Shown one piece after another: positions 1 through 6,711 of a stretch of 7,133 nucleotides of DNA. The stretch is taken from NCBI GenBank assembly GCA_003247275.1, contig QKAA01000063.1:1-7133 (forward strand), in the 5' to 3' direction. The notes beneath the pieces are model-generated. The model was not told the origin of the DNA. It did not search any database and saw only the letters and a program-made list of their open reading frames with translations. The stretch comes from a bacterium (GTDB taxonomy: Bacteria; Patescibacteriota; Microgenomatia; UBA1400; RBG-16-45-19). Each line of letters opens with the position of its first letter. Position 1 is the stretch's first letter. The translations under genes were made by a program, and so were the position numbers.

Positions 1-556
1 ATTTGGCCCAGAGCTTGGTGGAGCGGTGAGAAATATAGATATAGATAGGAAATAGGATAAAGGCTAACAGGCCAATGAGCCTATTTTGATAGGTGAGGGC
101 GCCAATGGTGAAGATAGTTTGCATAATAGACGGCAAAATAAAATTGGTAGCGGCGCCGACAAATTCTCCGATGGAAAGGATGCCACGTTTAAGTTGATTG
201 GCAATTTTGCCTGACATTTTGCTATCAAAGTATTCTTGAGATAGCTTGAGCGTATGGGAATAAAACTGATCAGTTAAATAAACTGTTAATTTGGCAGACA
301 ATGTGTCACCCAGCTTATTACTAATACTGGTGATGAAGACCCCCAAGATGCTTGCTAGGAAAATATAGATGATGTTGGTGGTTAAAATTTGAGGGTTATG
401 AATATTATCAATGACGTTTTTGGTTAAGAAGGGAGTTACCTGGGTGATAGCCGCGTTTAAAAGGATCAGCAGGGAAATAATAACCAACAATTTATGGAAG
501 GGTTTGGAAAAGTGAATAATTTTACCGAGGCCGTTCATTGGCCTATTATGCCACAT
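1..556 (-). CDS. ABC exporter, N-terminal transmembrane domain (partial, runs off window)
   Basis: The open frame reaches the window edge without a stop, giving about 185 residues of the N-terminal membrane domain. It resembles type-1 ABC exporters (MsbA/MdlB-like half transporters fused to an ATPase). Counting from the internal Met at 538, hydrophobic stretches lie near residues 17-37, 54-75, 131-150 and 153-170. Between the second and third lies the family signature of a soluble loop: YFDSKMSGKIANQL, equivalent to the common FFDxxxxGxLxxRL. The nucleotide-binding half would lie outside the window, so fusion to an ATPase and the substrate are not seen. Two ATG starts are possible. The one at 556 overlaps the typA stop as TAATG, which suggests translational coupling; the one at 538 has only a weak AGG upstream and gives a more family-like N-terminus (MNGLGKIIHFSKP). 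I chose 556 because of the overlap, with modest confidence. Confidence 0.85.
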   Translation of the reverse strand, partial: MWHNRPMNGLGKIIHFSKPFHKLLVIISLLILLNAAITQVTPFLTKNVIDNIHNPQILTTNIIYIFLASILGVFITSISNKLGDTLSAKLTVYLTDQFYSHTLKLSQEYFDSKMSGKIANQLKRGILSIGEFVGAATNFILPSIMQTIFTIGALTYQNRLIGLLAFILFPIYIYISHRSTKLWAK

Positions 557-2382
557 TAGGAACGGGAAACAGGTTTTAATTGGCGTTTGCGTTCGAAATC
601 TTTGAGGAGTTTTTTTCTTAATCTTAAGTTTACTGGGGTAATTTCAAGAAGCTCATCATTTTCAAGGAAGTCGAGCGCTTCTTCGAGTGACATTTCTTGA
701 TCTGGGGCCATTTGGGTAATGCCTTTGTGAGATTTACTTCGGTGATTGGTCAGATTTTTTTCTTTACAAACGTTCATGACAATATCGTCGTCTTTGGAAT
801 TTAGACCGACGATCATGCCTTCGTAGACTTCTGTTCCAGGGATGATGTAACTGACTCCCCTGCCCTTAAGATTTCTTAAACCATATTCAACGGCTTTGCC
901 AGTTTGATCAGAGATAATGACGCCATTTCTTAGTTTAGGCAATTCTCTGCCAAGTGGTTGATACCCAATTAATTGAGAATTAAACAACACCGTGCCTTTG
1001 GTAGCGGTTAGAAGGATGTTTCTTAAACCTAAAATGTTCCGGGTGGGCATTTCGTAAATAAATTCTGTTTCAGATTCAGTCAGCGGTTCCATTTTGGTTA
1101 AATTAGCAAAGCGTTGTCCCATCTCTTGATTAATGGTGCCAACATATTCATTTGGGACAATAACGCTGACTTCTTCTAGGGGCTCAACTGTTTGGTTGTC
1201 TTCAACTTTGGTAATGACTTCAGGCTTGCCGACTTCTAGTTCGTATCCTTCACGGCGCATGGTTTCGAGTAATACTGCCAAGTGCAGTTCGCCTCTGCCG
1301 GAGACTTTGAATTTCCCGGATGAGAGCTTTTCAAGCTTTAAGCTGACGTTATTTTCTAATTCTCGATCTAATCGAGCTTCAATTTGGCGGGCAGTGAAAA
1401 ATTCACCTTCTCGGCCGTTAAAAGGTGAGGTGTTTGGACCTAGAGTTATATGGAGGGTAGGCTCAGAAATTTCAATAGAAGGTAAGGGCGTGATGTCAGC
1501 GTGGTTGGCAATAGTGCTGCCGATATCGACATGATCTAAACCAGTAATAGCCACAATATCGCCAGCAACGCCTTCGTTGGTTTCAACTCGAGAAAGGCCG
1601 CTATAAACCATAATTTTGTCAACGGTCATGGATTTTTGCGGCTTACTTGCTTCAACTAGTTTATCGCCAGGAGATAACTTGCCTTGATGAATTCTGCCAA
1701 TAACAATTTTGCCTAAGTATGAATCGTAGTCGAGGCTAGAAACAACCATTTTAAAACTTTTAGCATCGTCAACTTGGGGAGCTGGAATTGTTTTAATGAT
1801 GGTATCAAGCAAGGGTTTGACGGTGCCAGTTTGCTCAAATGAATCTGGTAGCTCATTAAAAACGACGCCTTGTCTGCCGATGGCATAGAGAACAGGAAAT
1901 TCTAATTGTTCCTCGCTGGTGGCAAGATCTAAAAATAAATCAGAGATTTTTTGGATAACGTACTCGACTCGAGCAAACTTTTTTTCGATTTTATTGATGA
2001 CTACAATAATGGATAAGTTCAATTTAAGGGCCTGCTTTAAAACAAATCGAGTTTGAGGCATGGGTCCCTCTTGAGCATCAACAATGAGGATAGCTCCGTC
2101 AGCCATGCTTAAGGTGCGCTCAACTTCGCCAGAAAAATCAGCATGACCAGGAGTATCAATAATATTAATTTTGGTATCTTGATACTCAATGGCACAGTTT
2201 TTTGCCATGATAGTAATACCGCGCTCGCGCTCGAGAGCGTTACTGTCCATGATGCAGTCCTCGTCCATTTCCTGTTGGTTTTGGCGGAAGACATTAGACT
2301 GTTTTAACAGTGCATCAATAAGAGTGGTTTTACCATGATCAACGTGAGCAATCACAGCAATATTTCTGATATCTTTGGTCAT
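556..2382 (-). CDS. typA: Translational GTPase TypA/BipA
   Basis: A complete 608-aa protein, the usual TypA length. TypA is a ribosome-binding GTPase of the EF-G/LepA family that acts in 50S assembly and in cold or stress adaptation in the cytoplasm. The G domain is at the N-terminus: P-loop AHVDHGKTT (12-20), switch I RGITI (54-58) with the conserved Thr57, and DTPGH (76-80). These are followed by the beta-barrel domain (about 205-300), EF-G-like domains III and V, and the TypA-specific C-terminus with PGTEVYEGMIVG, KEKNLTN, MSLEEAL and ITPVNLRLRKK. Two G-domain motifs are atypical: G4 reads NKIE (130-133) instead of NKxD, and G5 reads AIGR (167-170) where TypA usually has the SA dipeptide. 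The ATG at 2382 begins MTKDIRNIAVIAHVDHG, which matches family N-termini exactly. No Shine-Dalgarno sequence precedes it; a promoter -10 sits only ten bases upstream. Confidence 0.97.
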   Translation of the reverse strand: MTKDIRNIAVIAHVDHGKTTLIDALLKQSNVFRQNQQEMDEDCIMDSNALERERGITIMAKNCAIEYQDTKINIIDTPGHADFSGEVERTLSMADGAILIVDAQEGPMPQTRFVLKQALKLNLSIIVVINKIEKKFARVEYVIQKISDLFLDLATSEEQLEFPVLYAIGRQGVVFNELPDSFEQTGTVKPLLDTIIKTIPAPQVDDAKSFKMVVSSLDYDSYLGKIVIGRIHQGKLSPGDKLVEASKPQKSMTVDKIMVYSGLSRVETNEGVAGDIVAITGLDHVDIGSTIANHADITPLPSIEISEPTLHITLGPNTSPFNGREGEFFTARQIEARLDRELENNVSLKLEKLSSGKFKVSGRGELHLAVLLETMRREGYELEVGKPEVITKVEDNQTVEPLEEVSVIVPNEYVGTINQEMGQRFANLTKMEPLTESETEFIYEMPTRNILGLRNILLTATKGTVLFNSQLIGYQPLGRELPKLRNGVIISDQTGKAVEYGLRNLKGRGVSYIIPGTEVYEGMIVGLNSKDDDIVMNVCKEKNLTNHRSKSHKGITQMAPDQEMSLEEALDFLENDELLEITPVNLRLRKKLLKDFERKRQLKPVSRS

Positions 2383-2392
2383 AAAGCAATGA

Positions 2393-2421
2393 AGTATAGA
2401 CTAGATCGAAAGACTATTCAA
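2393..2421 (-). promoter_or_regulatory. Predicted sigma70-type promoter of typA
   Basis: On the minus strand, TTGAAT (2421-2416) and TATACT (2398-2393) are separated by 17 bases. They match the -35 consensus at four of six bases and the -10 consensus at five of six. The -35 overlaps the TGA stop of the upstream 74-aa gene. Transcription would start about 6-8 bases after the -10, leaving a leader of only a few bases before the typA ATG at 2382. The elements are read from the sequence; activity is inferred. Confidence 0.6.
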
Positions 2422-2642
2422 GCGTTAGGCTTGCCGTCACTTAAAATCCCAAGTGTGTACGGTCCAAATTTACCGATGCGAGAGCAATCATTATCAAGAG
2501 CTATCTTGTGTATTTCTGCTAGCTTTGTAATTTTTTCTGCAAGAGATAACGGTCCTTTTGCTAGTTCTTGAGCTTTTTTCTGTTCTTTACAATATCCGAG
2601 TGGCTGGCAAGAAAGACATAGTTTTTGTTCAGGATTTCTCAT
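2418..2642 (-). CDS. Small cysteine-containing hypothetical protein, 74 aa
   Basis: I do not recognise this protein. The chosen ATG at 2642 lies 23 bases after the stop of the 168-aa gene and gives 74 residues. The same frame is open further upstream to an ATG at 2717, but that start would overlap the neighbour by about 50 bases and add a segment that looks like a shadow of it. Cysteines at 9, 12 and 18 form C-x2-C-x5-C near the N-terminus, with a fourth at 53; this could be a small metal-binding knuckle, although the spacing is not that of a standard zinc ribbon. A charged, probably helical stretch rich in Lys, Glu and Ala follows (about 19-50), then a Gly-containing tail with GKFGPYTLG. There is no signal peptide or membrane segment, so it is probably cytoplasmic. 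That it is a real gene rests on its fit between its neighbours, a TATAAT upstream and the typA promoter beginning right at its stop. Confidence 0.6.
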   Translation of the reverse strand: MRNPEQKLCLSCQPLGYCKEQKKAQELAKGPLSLAEKITKLAEIHKIALDNDCSRIGKFGPYTLGILSDGKPNA

Positions 2643-2651
2643 TTGATTGGC

Positions 2652-2657
2652 ATTATA
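2652..2657 (-). promoter_or_regulatory. Possible -10 element upstream of the 74-aa gene
   Basis: A perfect TATAAT on the minus strand (2657-2652) lies nine bases before the ATG at 2642 and just after the stop of the 168-aa gene. I found no good -35 at 16-18 bases, and the bases just upstream (GTG) do not make an extended -10. A hexamer match alone occurs by chance, so support comes only from its position, which resembles the typA promoter. Confidence 0.3.
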
Positions 2658-2665
2658 CACTGACA

Positions 2666-3172
2666 CTACACTTTTTCGTTGATATCCAGGCCTTCTAAAA
2701 CCTCTAAGGGATCCCAATCGCCACCGAATTGCTGGTTGAGTTGATCACAAATGGAAATAGATTGTTTCAGTTCATTTTCAGTATCGTTGCCCATAAAAAA
2801 GCGAACGACCTCCTGTCCTTTACTCAGACTTGATTGATCGATACTAGCATCATAACCAATAATGGTATTTTCGTTTTTGATTCTAATAAAGCCGATGGCG
2901 TGACCGCGAGGAGAATCAGCTCCTTTTGTTTGATAATCAACGTCAGCATCAGGATTGGTTTCAACGTGTGCTTCAAAACCAAGATCTTGCATGGTTTCAG
3001 CGATTGATTGTTGAAAAGCGATACAGCGATTGTTTGATCTGGTATTTTTAGGTTCTTGTTGATATTGATGAAGATTGAGGGCCAAATAGCGTATGCCGGT
3101 AATAATTCCTTGTTTGGTTTTGGGAATGTTGACTTTTTCTGTCAGGTTGATGGGAGCTTCAGCTATTTCCAT
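2666..3172 (-). CDS. Hypothetical protein with possible transglutaminase-like Cys-His-Asp triad, 168 aa
   Basis: A 168-residue soluble protein without signal peptide or membrane segment. I do not recognise the family from overall sequence. Three spaced residues resemble the transglutaminase/papain-like fold: Cys50 in NNRCIAFQQS, leading into a predicted helix that ends in DLGFEAHV; His91 in RGHAIGFIRI, a beta-like stretch; and Asp108 in IGYDASI. In transglutaminase-like hydrolases the order is Cys at a helix start, then His, then Asp on consecutive strands, with similar spacing. This is a hypothesis from motif order, not an established assignment. The C-terminal part (about 120-168) is acidic and probably helical. 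The start at 3172 was chosen because it follows the rlmN stop by one base and has a clear AGAGGA ribosome-binding site eight bases upstream; the frame is open to an ATG at 3241, but that would overlap rlmN extensively. Tight coupling suggests co-transcription with rlmN. Confidence 0.8.
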   Translation of the reverse strand: MEIAEAPINLTEKVNIPKTKQGIITGIRYLALNLHQYQQEPKNTRSNNRCIAFQQSIAETMQDLGFEAHVETNPDADVDYQTKGADSPRGHAIGFIRIKNENTIIGYDASIDQSSLSKGQEVVRFFMGNDTENELKQSISICDQLNQQFGGDWDPLEVLEGLDINEKV

Positions 3173-3173
3173 A

Positions 3174-4196
3174 CTATTTTTCCTCTTTTTGATACTGTTT
3201 TCGCGATAATTGTCCGCAGGCTCCAGCAATATCGTCACCATAGCTTTTTCTGATGGTAGCTACAATACCTTGGTTCATCAAATAATCTCGAGCAAAATAG
3301 ACCCGATTGTTTGATGGCTGCTGATATTTATCGGTGGTTTGATTATAGCGAATGAGATTGACATGGACTAACTGAAGCGGAAATTGTGCTAGCCAGTCGG
3401 CTAAATCTTTGAGGTTTTGACTGCTATCGTTGACAGAATCGATTAATAAATATTCAAACGTAATCCGTCGATTTGTGTGTTTAAGATATTGGTGAATAGC
3501 TTGACTCAACGCTTCAAGGTCGACTTTGTTGGCAATAGGCATTAATTGCTGTCTTAGTTCTTGAGTGGCAGCGTGTAGGGAGATGGCTAAATTAACTTGG
3601 GGATGATTATGAGCAAAGTTTTCGATACCTTTGATTAAGCCGCAAGTCGATACAGTAATATGCCTGGCGCCGATACCGTAATAGGTTTGGAGCCAATCAA
3701 TTGCTTGGTTAACAGCCAGTTCGTTAGCAAATGGCTCACCCATACCCATAAAGACGATTGTTTTAATGACAGCTTCGGGGAAGTTTAGTTTCCAGAAAAA
3801 GATCTGATCAGTTATTTCTTCGGCAGTTAACGATCGAGAGAGTCCAAGCGTGCCAGTGGCACAGAAGCTACAACCCATGGCACAGCCGACTTGAGAGCTA
3901 ACACAGACAGAGTATTGGTTATCTTTAATGGGTATAAGAACTGTTTCGATGGAACCCCCTTGAGTCAATTCCAGAAGGGCTTTTTTGGTTTGACTGGTAC
4001 CTGAAATGAGTTGAGTGTTGGAATATGAAGTGAAAGGAAGTTGATCTTTAAGGGCCTGGCGAAGTGTTTTGGGCCAAGAACTGAGTTGATCGTAGTCAGT
4101 TAAACGATTGGCTTGAATGGCTCCTACAAGTGATTTAATCCGATAGGGAGGCTGGTTGGCTGAGTCTAAAATCTGCTTTACTGCATCAAAGTTCAT
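3174..4196 (-). CDS. rlmN: Dual-specificity 23S rRNA/tRNA adenine-C2 methyltransferase RlmN
   Basis: A complete 340-aa radical-SAM enzyme. Known RlmN methylates C2 of A2503 in 23S rRNA and A37 of some tRNAs, using a 4Fe-4S cluster, S-adenosylmethionine and a methylated cysteine. The residues needed are all visible: the cluster motif C-x3-C-x2-C at Cys105, Cys109 and Cys112 (GCAMGCSFCATG), the two mechanistic cysteines Cys98 (in SVCVSSQVG) and Cys327 (in GACGQL), Glu84 in the ETV segment equivalent to E. coli Glu105, and GMGEP (151-155) for SAM binding. ISLHA (205-209) is also typical. The length is slightly under most RlmN proteins. Cfr is a close relative, but the context and ordinary motifs favour RlmN. 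The ATG overlaps the ATPase stop as ATGA, a classical coupled junction, and no Shine-Dalgarno sequence is seen before it. Confidence 0.96.
   Translation of the reverse strand: MNFDAVKQILDSANQPPYRIKSLVGAIQANRLTDYDQLSSWPKTLRQALKDQLPFTSYSNTQLISGTSQTKKALLELTQGGSIETVLIPIKDNQYSVCVSSQVGCAMGCSFCATGTLGLSRSLTAEEITDQIFFWKLNFPEAVIKTIVFMGMGEPFANELAVNQAIDWLQTYYGIGARHITVSTCGLIKGIENFAHNHPQVNLAISLHAATQELRQQLMPIANKVDLEALSQAIHQYLKHTNRRITFEYLLIDSVNDSSQNLKDLADWLAQFPLQLVHVNLIRYNQTTDKYQQPSNNRVYFARDYLMNQGIVATIRKSYGDDIAGACGQLSRKQYQKEEK
3181..3186 (-). promoter_or_regulatory. Ribosome-binding site of the 168-aa gene
   Basis: AGAGGA on the minus strand lies eight bases before the ATG at 3172, within the last codons of rlmN. 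It is the only clear Shine-Dalgarno sequence before any start in this window and decides the start of the downstream gene over the upstream in-frame ATG at 3241. Confidence 0.75.
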
Positions 4197-6670
4197 GAGC
4201 GTATTTTAGCGGTTATTTTAGAAAAAACTATTTCTAAAACAACAGTGAGAACTGTTAGGCCTGCAATAATGCCTACTTGGGTGAAAGTGATGGGGGCAAA
4301 GTCAAATAATTGCTGCAAACTGGGCACGGAGACAACAATTGTCATAAAGGCGGTAATACTGGTAGCCACGATCCAAAAAGCTTTATTGGGGGTTTTCAAA
4401 GCCTGAATGAATGAGCCTTTAGTTGAGCGGAAAGAGAGAATCAGGCCTAAATCACCATATACAAGGGTTAAGAACGCAACAAGTCTGGTTTGAGCATCAT
4501 TTAAATTGAAATATTGGGCCATGAGATATGAAAGCATAATAGCGATAAAAACGGCTAACCCGGCAGTGATGGCACGAATAATAATTTGGCGGTTAAATAA
4601 TTTCTCTGATGGTTTTCTGGGAGGCTCATTCATAGTGTTTGGTTCTTCAGGTTCTTGTTCAAAAACAAGAGTGCAGGTGGGGTCGATGATAAGTTCGAGA
4701 ATGACAATATGAACGGGAGTTAAGATAAATGGCCAACCTAAAAGGGTGGGAAAGACGGCTGTTAAGGCGATGGGAATATGGACGGCAATAATGAAACCGA
4801 CTGCTTTTCTGATATTCGTAAAAATCCTTCTCCCCTCTTCGATGGCTTTAACGATGGAAGTAAAGTTGTCATCGGTTAAAACCATATCTGCGGCTTCTCT
4901 GGCGACATCAGTGCCTTTTTGACCCATGGCAATGCCCATATTGGCAGCTTTGAGAGCTGGAGCATCGTTAACACCGTCACCAGTCATTGCAACTATTTCG
5001 TGATTTTTCTTGAGAGCATTGACGAGCTGTAATTTTTGAGAAGGCATAATTCGAGCACAAATGTTGGTGGCTTTAATACGTTTTTGGAGGTCTTTGGCTG
5101 AGAGTTGCTTAAGTTCTTCACCGGTTAATACATTTCCAAGGCCAGTTAAGCCAATTGATTGGCCGATTGATTTAGCAGTTTCGGGGAAATCACCAGTAAT
5201 CATGATGACGCGGATGCCCGCTTGATGACAGGCATTGATGGCAGCTTTTGCTTCTGAGCGAACAGGATCAGATAAACAAATGAGTCCAGCATATTCAAAG
5301 TTAAGATCACTGACGTCAAAATTTTGATGTGATTCATAGGGTGAGGACTTAGCGACAGCTAAAATTCTCGCACCTGTAGCGGCGCATTGTTTAACTAAAG
5401 ATTGTGCTTGCTTCTTTGTTGATGGAGATAAATTGCTGCATAATTGTAGAATCGCCTCGGGAGCACCTTTGGCAACATAGTAACAATTATTTTTAGTAAT
5501 GGTTATCTTATTGACCATAAAGAGTCGATTTTGTTTGAGGGATGAAAACTCTTGAATAGTTGGCAGTTTTTCACCAGCATTATTTATTTCCCAGGCTTCG
5601 TTGATAGCTTTTTCCATGGAATCAGTTAAACTGCCGTGGCAGCCAAGCCTGGCATGAAGCAACAATTGTTTAGCTTGGGCTGATAGTTTTTGCTGGGTTG
5701 GGGCAAAAAATTGACCTGTTTTAGTAATAAGGTTACCAACTATCATTTTATTTTGAGTCAACGTACCAGTCTTATCAGTACAAAGAACTGTGGCAGACCC
5801 TAATGTTTCAAGTGTGGGCAAATTCGTCATTAAAACTTTCTTTTTGGCGATTCGCAAGGCGCCAAGGGCGGTAAAAATAGTAATAACCACGGGGAATTCT
5901 TCTGGAAGGAGCGACATAGCGATAGCTATACCTTGAAGGACTGCGGTAGCCCATTGATGAGTGCTAAATCCAACAAAAATGATAATGGCGACACAAATCG
6001 TTAGACCAGTGGTAGCAAAAATAATGGTGAGTCTTTTGGTTTCTTGTTGGATTTTGGTGGGTGTTTCCTCAATTGTGGCTAGGGATGAGCCAATTTCGCC
6101 AATTTTAGTATGTTGACCAATACTTTCGATTTTGACATAGGCCCAGCCGGCAGTAACCAGGGTGCCAGAATAAACAATTTCTTTTTTACCTTTGTTGACA
6201 GGAAGCGATTCGCCGGTTATGGCGGCTTCGTCAATAAATATATCTGGAGTCTTTAAAATGATGCCGTCGGCTGGAATTCGATCACCTTCAGCAACTTTGA
6301 CGATGTCTCCGGGAACAATTTCATATCCAGGAACGATAATTTCTTTGCCGTTTCTTAGAGTTTTTACCCGAGGATTAGCTAAATTCTTCAGGGCATCAAG
6401 GGCTCCCTCAGTCTTCTTTTCTTGAATAAAGGTAATAAAGGTGACAAAGGAAATCATGAATAGAAGTAAAAAAGCCTCAATTCGATCCCCAATAAGGAAA
6501 TAAATTCCACCACTGACCAATAGGAGTAAAATCATTGGTTCTTTGATGACTTTAAGAAGGATCATTAAGGAACTATTTGGTTTTTCTGCCTTGAGAATGT
6601 TTAAACCAAACTTTTTTCTTTGGACTGAAACTTGGCGTGAGGTTAGACCTTCGTAAGGAAGTTTACTCAT
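4193..6670 (-). CDS. P-type cation-transporting ATPase (PEEFP subgroup), substrate unknown
   Basis: A complete 825-aa P2-like ATPase of the inner membrane. Visible domains: M1-M2 (about 45-82), actuator domain with TGES (152-155), M3 (214-235), M4 with PEEFP (256-260), phosphorylation site CTDKTGTLT with Asp299, nucleotide-binding domain with KGAPE (401-405), TGD (492-494), ARIMPSQK (539-546), hinge TGDGVNDAP (564-572) and a six-helix C-terminal bundle (about 624-816). The overall plan is that of Ca2+-ATPases, but M4 reads LPEEFP instead of the usual PEGLP, M5 carries HIPIA (631-635), and M6 reads ELIIDPT (659-665), keeping an Asp where SERCA has its Asp800. Related bacterial pumps share these motifs but, to my knowledge, their ion is not settled; calcium is plausible, manganese or another cation possible. 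Heavy-metal N-terminal domains and CPx motifs are absent. The start at 6670 fits family N-termini; no Shine-Dalgarno sequence precedes it. Confidence 0.95.
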   Translation of the reverse strand: MSKLPYEGLTSRQVSVQRKKFGLNILKAEKPNSSLMILLKVIKEPMILLLLVSGGIYFLIGDRIEAFLLLFMISFVTFITFIQEKKTEGALDALKNLANPRVKTLRNGKEIIVPGYEIVPGDIVKVAEGDRIPADGIILKTPDIFIDEAAITGESLPVNKGKKEIVYSGTLVTAGWAYVKIESIGQHTKIGEIGSSLATIEETPTKIQQETKRLTIIFATTGLTICVAIIIFVGFSTHQWATAVLQGIAIAMSLLPEEFPVVITIFTALGALRIAKKKVLMTNLPTLETLGSATVLCTDKTGTLTQNKMIVGNLITKTGQFFAPTQQKLSAQAKQLLLHARLGCHGSLTDSMEKAINEAWEINNAGEKLPTIQEFSSLKQNRLFMVNKITITKNNCYYVAKGAPEAILQLCSNLSPSTKKQAQSLVKQCAATGARILAVAKSSPYESHQNFDVSDLNFEYAGLICLSDPVRSEAKAAINACHQAGIRVIMITGDFPETAKSIGQSIGLTGLGNVLTGEELKQLSAKDLQKRIKATNICARIMPSQKLQLVNALKKNHEIVAMTGDGVNDAPALKAANMGIAMGQKGTDVAREAADMVLTDDNFTSIVKAIEEGRRIFTNIRKAVGFIIAVHIPIALTAVFPTLLGWPFILTPVHIVILELIIDPTCTLVFEQEPEEPNTMNEPPRKPSEKLFNRQIIIRAITAGLAVFIAIMLSYLMAQYFNLNDAQTRLVAFLTLVYGDLGLILSFRSTKGSFIQALKTPNKAFWIVATSITAFMTIVVSVPSLQQLFDFAPITFTQVGIIAGLTVLTVVLEIVFSKITAKIRS

Positions 6671-6676
6671 TTATTC

Positions 6677-6706
6677 ATTATGACGGGGAAGATAATTGTT
6701 TGTCCA
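6677..6706 (-). promoter_or_regulatory. Predicted promoter of the ATPase-rlmN unit
   Basis: Within the 41-base gap before the ATPase, the minus strand holds TGGACA (6706-6701) and CATAAT (6682-6677), each matching consensus at five of six bases, separated by 18 bases. The -10 ends six bases before the ATG at 6670, so the predicted transcription start falls on or next to the A of the start codon. Its activity is inferred. It would drive the ATPase, rlmN and the 168-aa gene together. Confidence 0.5.
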
Positions 6707-6711
6707 GTTTA

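Noticed and set aside
30..60. Short ATATAG/ATAGG tandem-like repeat
   Set aside because: It falls within the ABC exporter coding frame and encodes an Ile/Tyr-rich membrane helix; it is too short and imperfect to call a repeat element.
1133..1534. Plus-strand open frame of 133 codons
   Set aside because: It lies entirely antisense to typA, has a Ser/Pro/Arg-rich composition typical of a reverse-strand shadow, and has no ribosome-binding site or recognisable domain.
2221..2240. GC-rich, partly palindromic stretch
   Set aside because: It encodes the conserved ALERERGI segment of TypA switch I, and repeated Glu/Arg codons explain the symmetry; no U-tract follows, so it is not a terminator.
2109..2294. 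Second minus-strand open frame of 61 codons within typA
   Set aside because: It is a frame-shifted reading of the TypA G-domain coding sequence, where the typA frame is unambiguous.
2643..2717. Longer N-terminus for the 74-aa gene (ATG at 2717)
   Set aside because: It would overlap the 168-aa gene by about 50 bases, and the added residues look like an out-of-frame reading of that gene.
3173..3241. Longer N-terminus for the 168-aa gene (ATG at 3241)
   Set aside because: It would lie inside the rlmN 3' end, which encodes the conserved GACGQL region, while the ATG at 3172 has a clear AGAGGA site and one-base spacing.
4506..4712. Plus-strand open frames inside the ATPase gene (also 6192-6425)
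   Set aside because: Both are antisense to well-conserved ATPase segments and show no independent coding evidence.
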